A program made the translations under genes and the position numbers. The notes under the pieces are model-generated. The model was not told where the DNA came from, ran no database searches, and saw only the letters and a program-made list of their open reading frames with translations. Positions 55,011 through 64,000 of a DNA stretch of 64,000 nt are shown piece by piece. Source of the DNA: Gnetum montanum (lineage: Eukaryota; Streptophyta; Gnetopsida; Gnetales; Gnetaceae); contig MNCI01000808.1 in the NCBI GenBank assembly GCA_015680685.1, forward strand, positions 210,333-274,332, in the 5' to 3' direction. Position 1 is the stretch's first letter, and the number at the start of each line of letters is the position of its first letter.

Positions 55011-57080
55011 GATCTAGGATATGCTTGAGTACAGCTGCTACCATCTTTACAACACATTGTTTGTTGCATGTCATATGGGAACTGTACTAACCTAAATTGT
55101 CTATGTAAGGCTGGAAGGAAAAAGACACCAAAAGATCATCAGGTAGGCATAGCTAACCTTACCTTCACTTGAGGGCAAGCTGGAAAAGGAAACGAAAGAA
55201 AAGTGCCTTGGATGGTTTGCATGCAAATCAACCAAGGACTTCCCCAAGTGTAAGCTATGACTAGCGCTGGGGTTATCGTAAATGGTGTCTTAAAACATGA
55301 ATAGCATGTATAAAATGTAAACAATTTATTGCAAATGAAACGTCAACAGGATCGTAAACAAGATGTAAGTAGAGCATAAGCAGAACATGAATAGAACATA
55401 AATTAAATATAAAATAGAGTGAACAGAAATAATGGTGGTTGGCAAAACGAAATGTATTGTATTGCTTAGAAAAGATGTGCACCAATCAAAGTGTACCTGC
55501 ATGTGGATGGTAGGTCAAACGCCTAGCCTAGAGGTTATGTGATATGATGATGTGATGTATGTGAGAAGTACTTGGATGCCAGGAGTCAAGTATGCCAAGC
55601 GCCCAAGGATTGCTGGTTTGCTATCTGTTCTCAGAATTGCCAATGTCTCCAATTTCCAACCCCCAATTTATGTGAATTGACATGGTATTTATAGGGCTGG
55701 CCTAGACTCGGGTTCAGAATTCAAGAATGGAATCACCAGCTAGGAGATGAGAGAAAAAGAGGATCGTGTGACACGTGTCCAATAGATAGCTATGTGTGAG
55801 TTGGTCGTGTGTAGGCAGGCTACATTTTTGACTAGATGNTAGGATCGTGTGACACGTGTCCAGTAGATAGCTATGTGTGAGTTGGTCGTGTGTAGGCAGG
55901 CTACGTTTTTGACTAGATGTGATGTATCTTACAATATGTGGGTTACTCAAGCCCATGAAAGTGGATACAATTTAGACCCTGAGGGCCTGACAAGCCCACA
56001 AATCAAAATTTACAATGTAATACAAGAAAAATTGACCTTGGCTTGCTTGAAACTTCTGGATGTTGGGTTTGACCACTTTGACTACTGTAGGATGTCGATC
56101 TGAAGGATTTCGTGGTTGCTTGAGGTGGTTCTGTTCTGCCATAGCTTCCAACGTGAATGGATGTGGGCTTCATATGTGTTGATTTGAGCTTCAGTGTACT
56201 CACATTACATTCATGCCTAGCATTTGTCTTCAGCGTGTGTGTCCTAGCCTCCAACATCCTAGCATCCAATGTGCATACATTGCACTAACATTGTATTCAT
56301 GTACAACGTGACCTTCAACGTGAGTGGGGAAAAAGACATATTTTGACACTGATTTCTGAATTTTGAAGCTTGATTCTTGAAGTGTAACTACTACCTACCT
56401 GTGTGTGATCTTGAGGTTGAAAACTGAGGTTGATGTATCTTGTTATTGAGCATTTTTGGTAGGTCATGCTGCACTCTTGCTGCAACATGACCACAACATG
56501 ACCTGCAATGTCATTTGCAAACACTTGTGAAAACTTGCAATTCTTTTGACTTAAAATTTGGAGGTTCTGAAGGTTGAAGTCTATAGGTTGTCGATGGTAA
56601 GCTTGAGGATGATTTACTTTTTGAAAATATAATTGTTTTGACTTGATTTTAAGGCTTTTGAGAGTTGGTCATGCTGGAATCAACCTGCAGCATGATCATA
56701 GCATGTCCACAGTGTGCCCTTCATCTTTTGACTTGATTTGGAGGCTTTTGAGAGTTGGTCACATTGGGGGGCAAGCTAGTTTTGACATTGTGAGTAACCT
56801 GACTTGGGCAAGCTAGGTGTGAGCTCCATGCCTTAGCCAAATTTTGCCTCTGGAATGCCGAGGAGGGCTTGGGTCATCCTTGTTTCAAAGTGTTGGGCCA
56901 AAATTAGTGGTGTTTCATTGGTCCCTCTTTGTTGATATCTGGAGGAATCCACTTGAGAGGCATCAACAAAGAAGTGCAAAACACCATGAACAACTAAGTA
57001 CCAAGCATTGTCCATCGGCCCTTGGCTGGATGTCATTGCACTGTGTCCAAAAGTACATGGGATTGGGGAAATGCAGCTTG
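55011..57080 (-). promoter_or_regulatory. LTR-like promoter zone of Tat element C
   Basis: A reversed TATA box (plus GGTATTTATAGGGCTGG near 55686) has upstream on the minus strand the palindromic GGACACGTGTCAC (G-box/ABRE type), present twice because a 79-bp segment is duplicated around the N at 55839. The zone ends near the conserved hairpin (56909-56985). It lies downstream of pol C, so it is read as the 3' LTR. LTR ends are not resolved. Confidence 0.4.
56909..56985. other. conserved hairpin, copy C
   Basis: The outer stem GGTGTTT/AAACACC and inner stem CTTTGTTGATATCT/AGGCATCAACAAAG match the structure at 48126-48200. One C-G pair of copy A is T-A here, a compensating double change. Confidence 0.7.
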
Positions 57081-58152
57081 AGATGCAGGGGGGATTGGTT
57101 GTAACAGGGAAATCAGGAGTTGATCAAGAGCTATAATTTCTATTGGGATTGAGAGGTAGGAATACTCTCATGTGAACAAGTTATATATTTGGTCCTTGCC
57201 AATAGTCAATTTTTAGCAGACTTGGAGCCAAGACATAGGAGGTGCATTCTTTGAAGAAACAGGACTCTTATAGAGTATTTGCGAGGCCCTTTGTAAATAG
57301 CCAAAGCCACGCAATGATGTGCAACATGGTCTTTTTGAGACACAAGTGTAGCTATTTTTCAAGACTTTTCAAGACAATTGGCTTCTCGCTTGAGGCTTTG
57401 TATGAGAATAGCCAATAGTTTGTGGTTTATGATGTCAATGGGATCATGAAGACCTTTTTCTGTGCATTTTGCTCTTTGACCTTTTTTTTCTTTTTGTTTT
57501 TGTTTTTCTTGTTCATTTATTCTCTTCTTTTGTTTTTGCTTTGTTTTTGTTTTTTTTCTTTTCTTTTATATATTTTTTTATTCTTGTTCTTTTTGAAAGA
57601 GCTTGCTTTTTGTGCTATGCTCGTGTTTGAGCACTTACATTTTGCATCATGTACTATGTACTATGTTTTGCGTTGCAACTATTTGGAGAGTCACAGTATG
57701 TAACAGTGTGTCAAGAGTTTTGATCTGAATGGAATGTATCCAGGGGTGTAATTGAATAGGATAATTAGGACATGATGGAGAAATAGGGGATGTATCAAGA
57801 GTTGGGAATGTACTTATGAACGAATTGATTAATCCAATTGCATGCTTTAGGAAGAATGTGATACCTTGTTATCACGATGAAGTGCATCTATGCACGAACG
57901 TCTCAGGAGTGTCATCCTGAAAACACAACTCTAAGAAGACAAGAAAACCACAAATGAAATGGTCAGCTATGAAATTTAAATAAAGGGATGGAGTCACCAT
58001 GTGTGATTTCAAAGAAAACAGAATCATGAATATCATCAGATTCATTAGCTCCATGAAAAACATCATGTAGCAAGTCTTCGTGGAACATGTACAACCAATT
58101 GTAGCAACACATCTTTTCAAGGTTTTTTTGCCTGGTCATTGATGATGTCACC
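57081..58152. other. Tat C 3' untranslated region with a pyrimidine tract
   Basis: 57478-57600 is nearly pure T/C with scattered G, and the 93-codon open frame across it is a composition effect. No antisense ORF like the one of element A is evident here. Confidence 0.45.
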
Positions 58153-58376
58153 AGTTTATAGTCTTAATAGACTGTTGCGGGTTAGTTTCATGTCGTAACC
58201 CCTTGGACAGTGCCAATTTAGCATCATAGCGGACGGTGCATTGCTAGTTTATAGTCATAGCAGACTGTAAAGAGGCAAACCAGTTTATAGTCTTAGTGGA
58301 CTCTAGATGCTAGTTTCACATCATGGCGGACAAATGTGGTAGTTTAGTGTCATACCGGATGAAGCTCTGTGGTATC
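58153..58376. repeat. irregular tandem units, Tat C 3' region
   Basis: About seven units of the type CCAGTTTATAGTCTTAGTGGAC with spacing 28-36 bp, clearly related to the array at 49403-49861. Confidence 0.8.
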
Positions 58377-58745
58377 AGTTTTAAGTCATGATGCCAGGAC
58401 TATTTTGTGGTATCAGTTTTAAGTCTTGATGCCAGGACTGTTCTTTGGTATCAATTTTAAGTCTTGATGCCAGGACTATTCCGTGGTATCAGTTTTAAGT
58501 CATGATGCCAAGACTATTCTGTGGTATCATTTTTAAGTCATGATGCCAGGACTATTCTATGGTATCAGTTTTAAGTCTTGATGCCAGGACTATTTTGTGG
58601 TATCTATTTTAAGTCATGATGCCAGGACTATTCTGTGGTATTAGTTTTAAGTCATGATGCTAGGATTATTCAGTGGTATCCGTTTTAAGTCATGATGTTA
58701 GGACTATTTTGTGGTATCAGTTTTAAGTCATGATGCCAGGACTAT
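58377..58745. repeat. regular 38-bp satellite-like array
   Basis: Ten head-to-tail 38-bp units (AGTTTTAAGTCATGATGCCA then GGACTATTCTGTGGTATC), each with only a few changes and the same length. It follows on from the irregular array and ends about 15 bp before the integrase C-terminus of element C. Confidence 0.95.
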
Positions 58746-58759
58746 GATATACCTCAAGT

Positions 58760-59900
58760 TTATCAGACATAGTACTATTTCAGGTACAAGTGATTTGTAG
58801 GATTAGCGAGCTCGTTCCCATTCATATTAGCAAGTTTGAATGCTCCATTATTGTACGCCTTGGTGACTAAGTAAGGCCCTTCCCAGTTGGCTGAGAATTT
58901 GTTTGAGTGTTCACGTATGACTTTAAGAACTATGTCTCCTTCTTTCATTGGGTGCTTGTATAGATCGTGTTTGTGTCATTGTCGTTGTTGTTTCTGGTAC
59001 CATTCGATTTGATCAAGTGTTCACACACATTCCCCCTCTACCAAATCGAGGTTGGCAATGCACAATTCATTGTTTTGACTTTCATCAAGAAGGCCGGAGA
59101 GAGCTATCCACAATGAGCAAACCTACAACTCCAAAGGTAAAACAACTTTAGATTTGTACACAAGACTATATGAATTTACCTATGGATGTTTGATGTGTCG
59201 TTCTATATTCCCATAATGCATAGAACAAGTGCTCATGCCATCATTTCTTGCTCTGATTTAGCATCTTTTTGAGCACCATGATAACAGTTTTGTTTATAGC
59301 CTTTGCTTGACCATTGCTCTATGGGTAGTAAGGTGATGAAAATGCATGTTTGATCCCATACTTTCACATAAGATTTTAGTATCTTCATTGCTGAATTGTG
59401 GTCCATTGTCGGTAATGATGGTCATTGGAATACCAAAATAGTCACGATATTTTCTATTATGAAGGTGCAAATGTGTTTTAACATTTTCTTCCTAAGGGGA
59501 ATAGCTTCCACCCACTTTGTGAAATATTCAGTTACGGTGCTAATGAAGCTATGTCCTGCAGAGAATGATGGCGTTATTAGTCCAATTAAGTCTAATCCCA
59601 ATTTTTGGAATGGCCATGAGATTTGTGCTGTATGCAATTCGTTAGGTGGCACGTGTATTAGATTACCATGCTTTTGGCAAATGTCACACGTTCTTACCTT
59701 GGAGATGCAATCGTACTCCATGTGTGGCTAGTAATAGCCTAAGCACCTAATCTTTGTTGCCATTACTTTGGGTGCTATATGTCCTCCACAAAGTCCTTCT
59801 TGGACTTGTTCTACAATCATTTGACTGTTGATGCTACTAACGCACATCAACAGAATGCCTTCATAGGATTTACGACACAAGGTGTCTCTTATTAATGTGT
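58760..59900 (-). pseudogene. Tat element C integrase
   Basis: ORF 59422-59721 carries the zinc-domain end CDICQKHGN, then LGLDLIGLITPS with the first catalytic Asp and EYFTKWVEAIPLRKK. Below it, in broken frames, are SSPYYP, SNGQAKAINKTVI (catalytic Glu read as Lys) and the C-terminal NWEGPYLVTKAYNNGAFKLA (about 58810-58880). The start of the zinc domain is in ORF 59728-60114 (GLCGGHIAPKVMATKIR). The C-terminus resembles that of element A closely. Confidence 0.8.
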
Positions 59901-60640
59901 ATTGTTGGGAACATTTTTGCATGGCATCCTTTTGGGAATTTGTTAAGTATTGTGGAGGTTCACCTCTTAGAAGGTACTCTTTTATGTCATCATACCACTC
60001 TATCGCGCGTGTTGTACTAACGGATGCTATAGGCACTTCATCTAGAGTGTTAATTATAGGTTCGGCACAACTTGTTATAGAGCTAGGCAATGCATGGAAC
60101 ATTTCAGGTGTCATGTTTAAGGCTATTGTAGCAAGTGCATTGGCAATTGTGTTTTTATCTTATAGGGACATGTTGTATATCCATTTCTACTAGTTGCCTC
60201 ACCAAATGTTTGGTCAAATCACAATACGATTGCAAATGGAGATCTTTACATGCATAAACCTTAGTGACTTAATTAATGACTAATTGTGAATCCCCTTGAA
60301 TTACAAGGCGTGTGATTCCCAAAGTTAATGCTGCTTGAAGGCCTCTAAGAAGACCTTCGTATTCTGCCATGTTATTGGTGCAAGGAAAGGTTAAGCGGTA
60401 GGTGAAGGGTTGGATTTCTCTAGAGGGGTATGTTAAAATGGCTACAGCACTTCCTTCTTGAGAGGTTGAAGCTCCATTGAAGTAGAGGATTACCTTGTAG
60501 TTATCAGGTATGGTGTTTACACTATCAACATTTTCATCTAGGAATTTGGGGTTTATTGTCATTTGATCATGCGTCAGCGAGATAGTTAGTTGCATGAATA
60601 TTGCTTGACCTTTTGTGGAAGATTGAGTGACATAGTGCAA
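59901..60640 (-). pseudogene. Tat element C archaeal-type RNase H and connection
   Basis: ORF 60269-60658 holds the domain: VILYFNGASTSQEGSAVAIL (first catalytic Asp changed to Asn), FPCTNNMAEYEGLLRGLQAA with the Glu, and GITRLVIQGDSQLVIN with the next Asp. After a stop it continues to HVPIR at about 60180. ORF 59728-60114 is the connection to integrase (IEWYDDIKEYLLRGEPPQYL). The order after RT and gypsy RNase H is the usual Tat order. Confidence 0.8.
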
Positions 60641-61045
60641 GTCAAATTCTGCGATCATTGCTTTCCACCTAGCTAACCTTTTCGACTCATAGATGTTATT
60701 AGTGATGGCATAGAGAACATTATCCTTGTAAATGATGTAAACTTAATTATGGAAGAGATAATGCTACCATTTCTTCAAGGAGAAGATGAGGGCGAGGCAT
60801 GATTTTTCTACATCATTGTATCATTGTTCATAGGTGATTAATGTGTGGCTCAGGTAATATACAGAGATTTCGACTCCATCCTCACATTTTTGACAAAGCA
60901 TGGATGAAATGGAGGAATCAGAAGTTGCAAGGTAAGTGTTGAAAGGTTTATCACCTTGTGGAGGATAAACAGTTGGTAGTTGAGCCAACTCTTGTTTTAT
61001 GTTCTCGAACGCTTCCTGACATTGTTGAGTCCATTGGAAATGTAC
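60641..61045 (-). pseudogene. Tat element C gypsy-type RNase H
   Basis: The reverse strand reads NFQWTQQCQEAFENIKQELA, LPTVYPPQGDKPFNTYLATS, YYLSHTLITYEQ, LALIFSLKKW and RLARWKAMIAEFDLHYVTQS, with two or three stops. The first Asp motif is changed as in element A, suggesting the lineage no longer relies on it. Confidence 0.75.
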
Positions 61046-61880
61046 ATTTTTTTATAATAGATGTTGCATGGAACTCAATTTATCTGTCAATATTTCGATA
61101 AAGCATCTGCTGAATTGCAATCTACCTTGGAGGCCATGTAATTTGATGAGGTTTCTTGGTGGTTGCATGTTGGTTATATCTTTAACCTTATCGAGGTCTA
61201 CCCGTATCCCTATTTCAGAGACTAGGAAACTGAGCATTTTGCCTGTTTTGACACCAAAAACACATTTCTTTCGGTTGAGTCTAAGGTCATATTTGAGACA
61301 ATGTTTAAGCACTAAGTCCAGATCTTTTTCATGTTGTTCAGTTGTTGTAGATTTGACAGTAATGTCGTCAACATAATCATTGAGCAAATTGAGCATGTAA
61401 TCACTAAATATGTATGCCATTACTTGCTGATATGTGGCACCTACATTTTTAAGACCAAATGGCATCATCATATAACAAAATGTTCCCCAAGGTATCATGA
61501 AAGTTATTTTAAGTTGATGTTCCAGATTGATTCTTATTTGGTTATAGCCCAAAAATCCATCCATGAAGGACAATAGTGCATGCCCAGTAGTCGTGTCAGT
61601 AAGTTGATCAATGCTAGGTAACAAGAAATCATCCTTTATAGTGGCTACATTGAGATGACGAAAGTTAACGCATATGCGTATACTACCGTTCTTCTTAGGA
61701 ACTACAACAATGTTTGACACCCAATCAGAATAATCGATGGCTCGAATGAAACTGGCTTGGTAGAGCTTTGTGATTTCAACACAAACTACTAACGCCACTT
61801 TAGGTCTAACCTTTCGTGCTTTTTGTTTTACTGGTTTAATTTTTTCATCAAGGATAATGTTGTGTTAGACGATTCAAGGA
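61046..61880 (-). pseudogene. Tat element C reverse transcriptase
   Basis: An open 248-codon frame (61052-61798) covers nearly the whole RT: VVVPKKNGSIRICVNFRHLN, HALLSFMDGFLGYNQIRINL, WGTFCYMMMPFGLKNVGATY, catalytic YVDD intact at 61364-61375, and thumb LRLNRKKCVFGVKTGKML, then GRLQFSRCFIEIL. It is the most complete Tat RT in the window. Upstream it joins the linker ORF at 61886 after a stop or frameshift. Confidence 0.9.
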
Positions 61881-61885
61881 TCTAA

Positions 61886-62293
61886 TCATGGCATGTCAGT
61901 ATATGACCATGTGAAGATTTTTATGTTGTCTTTTAACACCTGGGTGACGTCACCTACGAGTTGTGAGTCTAGTAAGGCACTTAATTTTAATGTTCTGGCT
62001 TTGCCATTGACCATAGTAATGGGGATTTCAACTAGAGGATCTTTAGTGATATTGTTAGCTTCTAGATATAGAGTTTTAGCCATGTTTTTAGGCCAGTCTG
62101 AGGTTTCTTGAGTGGGGCCTATCAAATCGGTATAGGTGGATGGATTTAGATCCAAGAATTCTAGGTTGATCACTCTCTCTATCTTCCCATATGGTCCACG
62201 CAGAGACAATGTTGAGAGGATGTTCTTGGTGGACATGGTACTCACTCCTACCAATTTAAAATGGGAGCGAAGTAAGAGACACCCTTTTGGCAA
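61886..62293 (-). pseudogene. Tat element C linker before RT
   Basis: 135 codons: GPYGKIERVINLEFLDLNPS, DWPKNMAKTLYLEANNITKD, PLVEIPITMVNGKARTLKLS, then NIKIFTWSYTDMP, which is the usual stretch just before a Tat RT. Positions 62293 and upstream lack a protease motif or gag. Confidence 0.65.
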
Positions 62294-62702
62294 GAGAATT
62301 GCAAAGTGTAAATGAACACAAGGTAATCAACAAAAATAGAAGACATGGCGGCATAGTCATGGCAGTTTAAGGCCATACCAGGCCATTAATGCTGACTTAC
62401 ACTATTTTTAAATTTTGAATTTTGAATTTTAAATCAATAAGATCATGGGGATTTTAAAGTTTTATGAATTTATGCCCTTTCCAAATGTTTATATATGTTT
62501 ATTTGTTGATTTTTTATTTTTTAGCACTTTCTTCTTCTTTTCATAAGAAATTTTGGGCCCCATTTCAGGGGCTGGAATAACAAAGAAAGCTAGGCCATCA
62601 CTAGGAAAATATGGTTTGAACAACAACATGTAACTAAAGTAAATAAGGGGAACTAAAATAAAAGGTTGAAAATTAAATAAATAAAATTAAATAATAGGGA
62701 GG
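62294..62702. other. unassigned stretch upstream of Tat C pol
   Basis: One AGTTTAAGGCCATACCAGG unit near 62368 recalls the repeats upstream of pol A. Otherwise the stretch is AT-rich and without gag. Confidence 0.35.
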
Positions 62703-62714
62703 GATATAAAAGGG
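62703..62714 (+). promoter_or_regulatory. TATA box, divergent from Tat C pol
   Basis: GGATATAAAAGGGAA on the plus strand, 75-130 bp before the ATGs at 62776 and 62836. Pol C runs the other way from 62.3 kb. The arrangement repeats that at 53847-54131. Confidence 0.5.
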
Positions 62715-62775
62715 AATTTTGAAAAAGAAAGCCTCATTTTTGGTAGCGTGAGTTGCTGGCAATTGGAAGAATAGC

Positions 62776-62976
62776 ATGACCTTCCCAGAGTGCAACGTGA
62801 GTCAGGGCATTAGCGTCAGCATCAGTGTGACCATGAAAGACAAGGGTAAGGGGAAAGCAACTGGGGGTAAGGGAAGAAAGCAAGCAACCATGGTGTTCAT
62901 GGAGGAGAGTAAAGAGCTCCTCCAACGTCTCCCCCAAGTCAGGATTCTGACATGGAAGAAGGGCTTGCACAGGTAA
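62776..62976 (+). CDS. small basic ORF / first-exon candidate, divergent
   Basis: 66 codons from 62776. An internal ATG at 62836 gives MKDKGKGKATGGKGRKQATM followed by an EESKELLQRLPQV helix-like part and ILTWKKGLHR-stop. GCACAG-GTAAAT at 62966-62977 is a good splice donor just before the stop, so the reading frame may continue in a later exon. The KGKG motif is shared with the antisense ORF at 48747-49070, and a LTW end with the ORF at 54009. No family is recognised. Confidence 0.35.
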   Translation: MTFPECNVSQGISVSISVTMKDKGKGKATGGKGRKQATMVFMEESKELLQRLPQVRILTWKKGLHR

Positions 62977-63119
62977 ATTCTTTGCCCCAAATTTTTCTTT
63001 GGTATTTCTGCAAATAGTGTTACCTAGGGTGAGATTTTGTGCTGTGATTTTGGGCTTTGAGGCTTTTGGAATGGTGGTGTTTTCGGTTTTTCTAGGTTTT
63101 TGGCTTTCTTGGCATGGCT

Positions 63120-64000
63120 TTCGCAGGGTTTTTGGGTGTAACGTGACTAAAAATTTTGACCTTGGAGCTAGGGTAGCGTGACCATAAATATTTTAGATTT
63201 CTAGAGGGCAACATGATTACAAAATTTTGAATTTTAGAGGGGCAAGAATGGCCAGTATGACTATAAATTTTTGATTTCAAAGGGGGCATCATAAATTGAC
63301 TCTTGAAATTTTAGTCCTGGGTAGCGCAGTTTTGCAAATTTTTGAGTTTTTTCCAGGGCATCGCAGCCCATAAATTTTGGGTTTTTTCCCTAGGACAGCG
63401 TGACCTGCAAATTCTCGATTTTGAGGAACTCAACGTGACTTGCAATTTTTGGGTTTTAGTCCTACGTAGTGGGACTTATGAAAGTTTTGGCCTCTAGGAC
63501 AGCATGACATGTAAAAATTTTGGCTTGCCAGGGAAAATGATCAGCGCAACTTTGTTGGTGGGAGTTTTGGGTGGTGAGATTCTGTGATGATACATGAGTA
63601 TAGCGGTAAATTTCTAGTTATGTATTGCCCGGTTATTGTGTTAATCTACCTATTACAAACAAAATTCAGATATTTCATCAGCGGAAGTACTTAGGGCTAT
63701 TTTCTGTGGAAATACCTAGTGTGACTTGTTAGTGGTTTACTTGCAAGGCCAGCGTGACTTGCGATTTTACTTGCAATTTTTAGATTTTAGTCCCTAGGCA
63801 GGCTGACCATGAATTTTCAGTTTTCACCCCTGGGTAGTGTGACCATGAATTTTGGATTTTCGCCCCTGGGGCAGCGTGACCATGAATTTTGGATTTTCAC
63901 CCCTAGGGTAATGAGATAATGAATTTTGGATTTTCACCCCTGGGGCAGCATGACCATAAATTTTTTATTTTCGCCCCTGGGGTAGCATGATTTTGATTTT
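63120..64000. repeat. 37-40-bp tandem array running off the window
   Basis: A degenerate block (63120-63540) and a cleaner one (63730-64000) of the unit GACCATGAATTTTGGATTTT followed by CACCCCTGGGGCAGCGT (37 bp). About five clean units are seen and roughly ten degenerate ones. The array continues beyond 64000. Confidence 0.85.

Noticed and set aside
57422-57703. 93-codon ORF rich in Phe/Leu that looks like a membrane protein
   Set aside because: It is produced by a T/C-rich tract; no start context, conservation or domain supports it.
58377-58745. CRISPR-like regular repeats
   Set aside because: The 38-bp units follow each other head to tail without spacers, and the context is a plant retrotransposon 3' region.

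Overview
This window looks like plant nuclear DNA from a large, repeat-rich genome. A gymnosperm-type genome would fit, but that is a guess from texture alone. It is AT-rich and contains no intact host gene that I can support. Nearly every coding signal is a decayed retrotransposon: several Ty3/gypsy lineages (Tat-like elements with an extra archaeal-type RNase H, and chromoviruses), one Ty1/copia remnant, two LINE remnants and one tRNA-derived SINE. The only host-gene trace is a short SIN3-like pseudogene fragment near 2.5-2.9 kb. Most frames carry premature stops, largely where the family has Gln, Arg or Trp, which fits decay of methylated cytosines.

Layout. 0-3.3 kb: an LTR end, a field of short degenerate repeats, and the SIN3-like fragment. 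3.5-7.9 kb (+): a Tat-like pol ordered protease, archaeal RNase H, RT, gypsy RNase H, integrase. 8.7-13.6 kb (+): a chromovirus with a putative long LTR, PBS, gag, protease and RT, cut off by an LTR at 13594-14528. 14.7-18.4 kb (-): chromovirus G1, the best preserved copy. 18.7-19.4 kb: two adjacent 21/22-bp minisatellites. 20.2-21.1 kb (+): a decayed reading frame of unknown type. 21.8-25.5 kb (-): chromovirus G2 with 3' LTR, polypurine tract and chromodomain. 25.5-28.7 kb: nothing recognised. 28.7-29.6 kb (+) and 33.7-34.9 kb (-): two gag remnants of one family, the second with PBS and 5' LTR (34961-35906). 31.5-32.8 kb (-): copia RT/RNase H split by a 24-bp minisatellite. 37.9-38.0 kb: a SINE with target-site duplication. 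38.6-44.1 kb (+): LINE remnants, one split by a solo LTR (42263-43041) with a 5-bp target duplication. 45.8-46.4 kb: a further LTR of the same family.

46.4-64 kb (-): two Tat-like elements in tandem. Each has a promoter-like LTR zone with TATA box and a conserved hairpin, a 3' region of tandem repeats, then integrase, archaeal RNase H, gypsy RNase H and RT. Upstream of each pol, on the opposite strand, lies a TATA box followed by a small ORF that ends at or near a GT splice-donor-like site. A 37-bp repeat array runs off the right end.

Assembly quality matters here. Five single Ns are present. Two of them (50660 and 50887) bracket an inverted copy of neighbouring integrase sequence, and two more (26051 and 55839) sit between direct duplicates, so those places are probably join errors.
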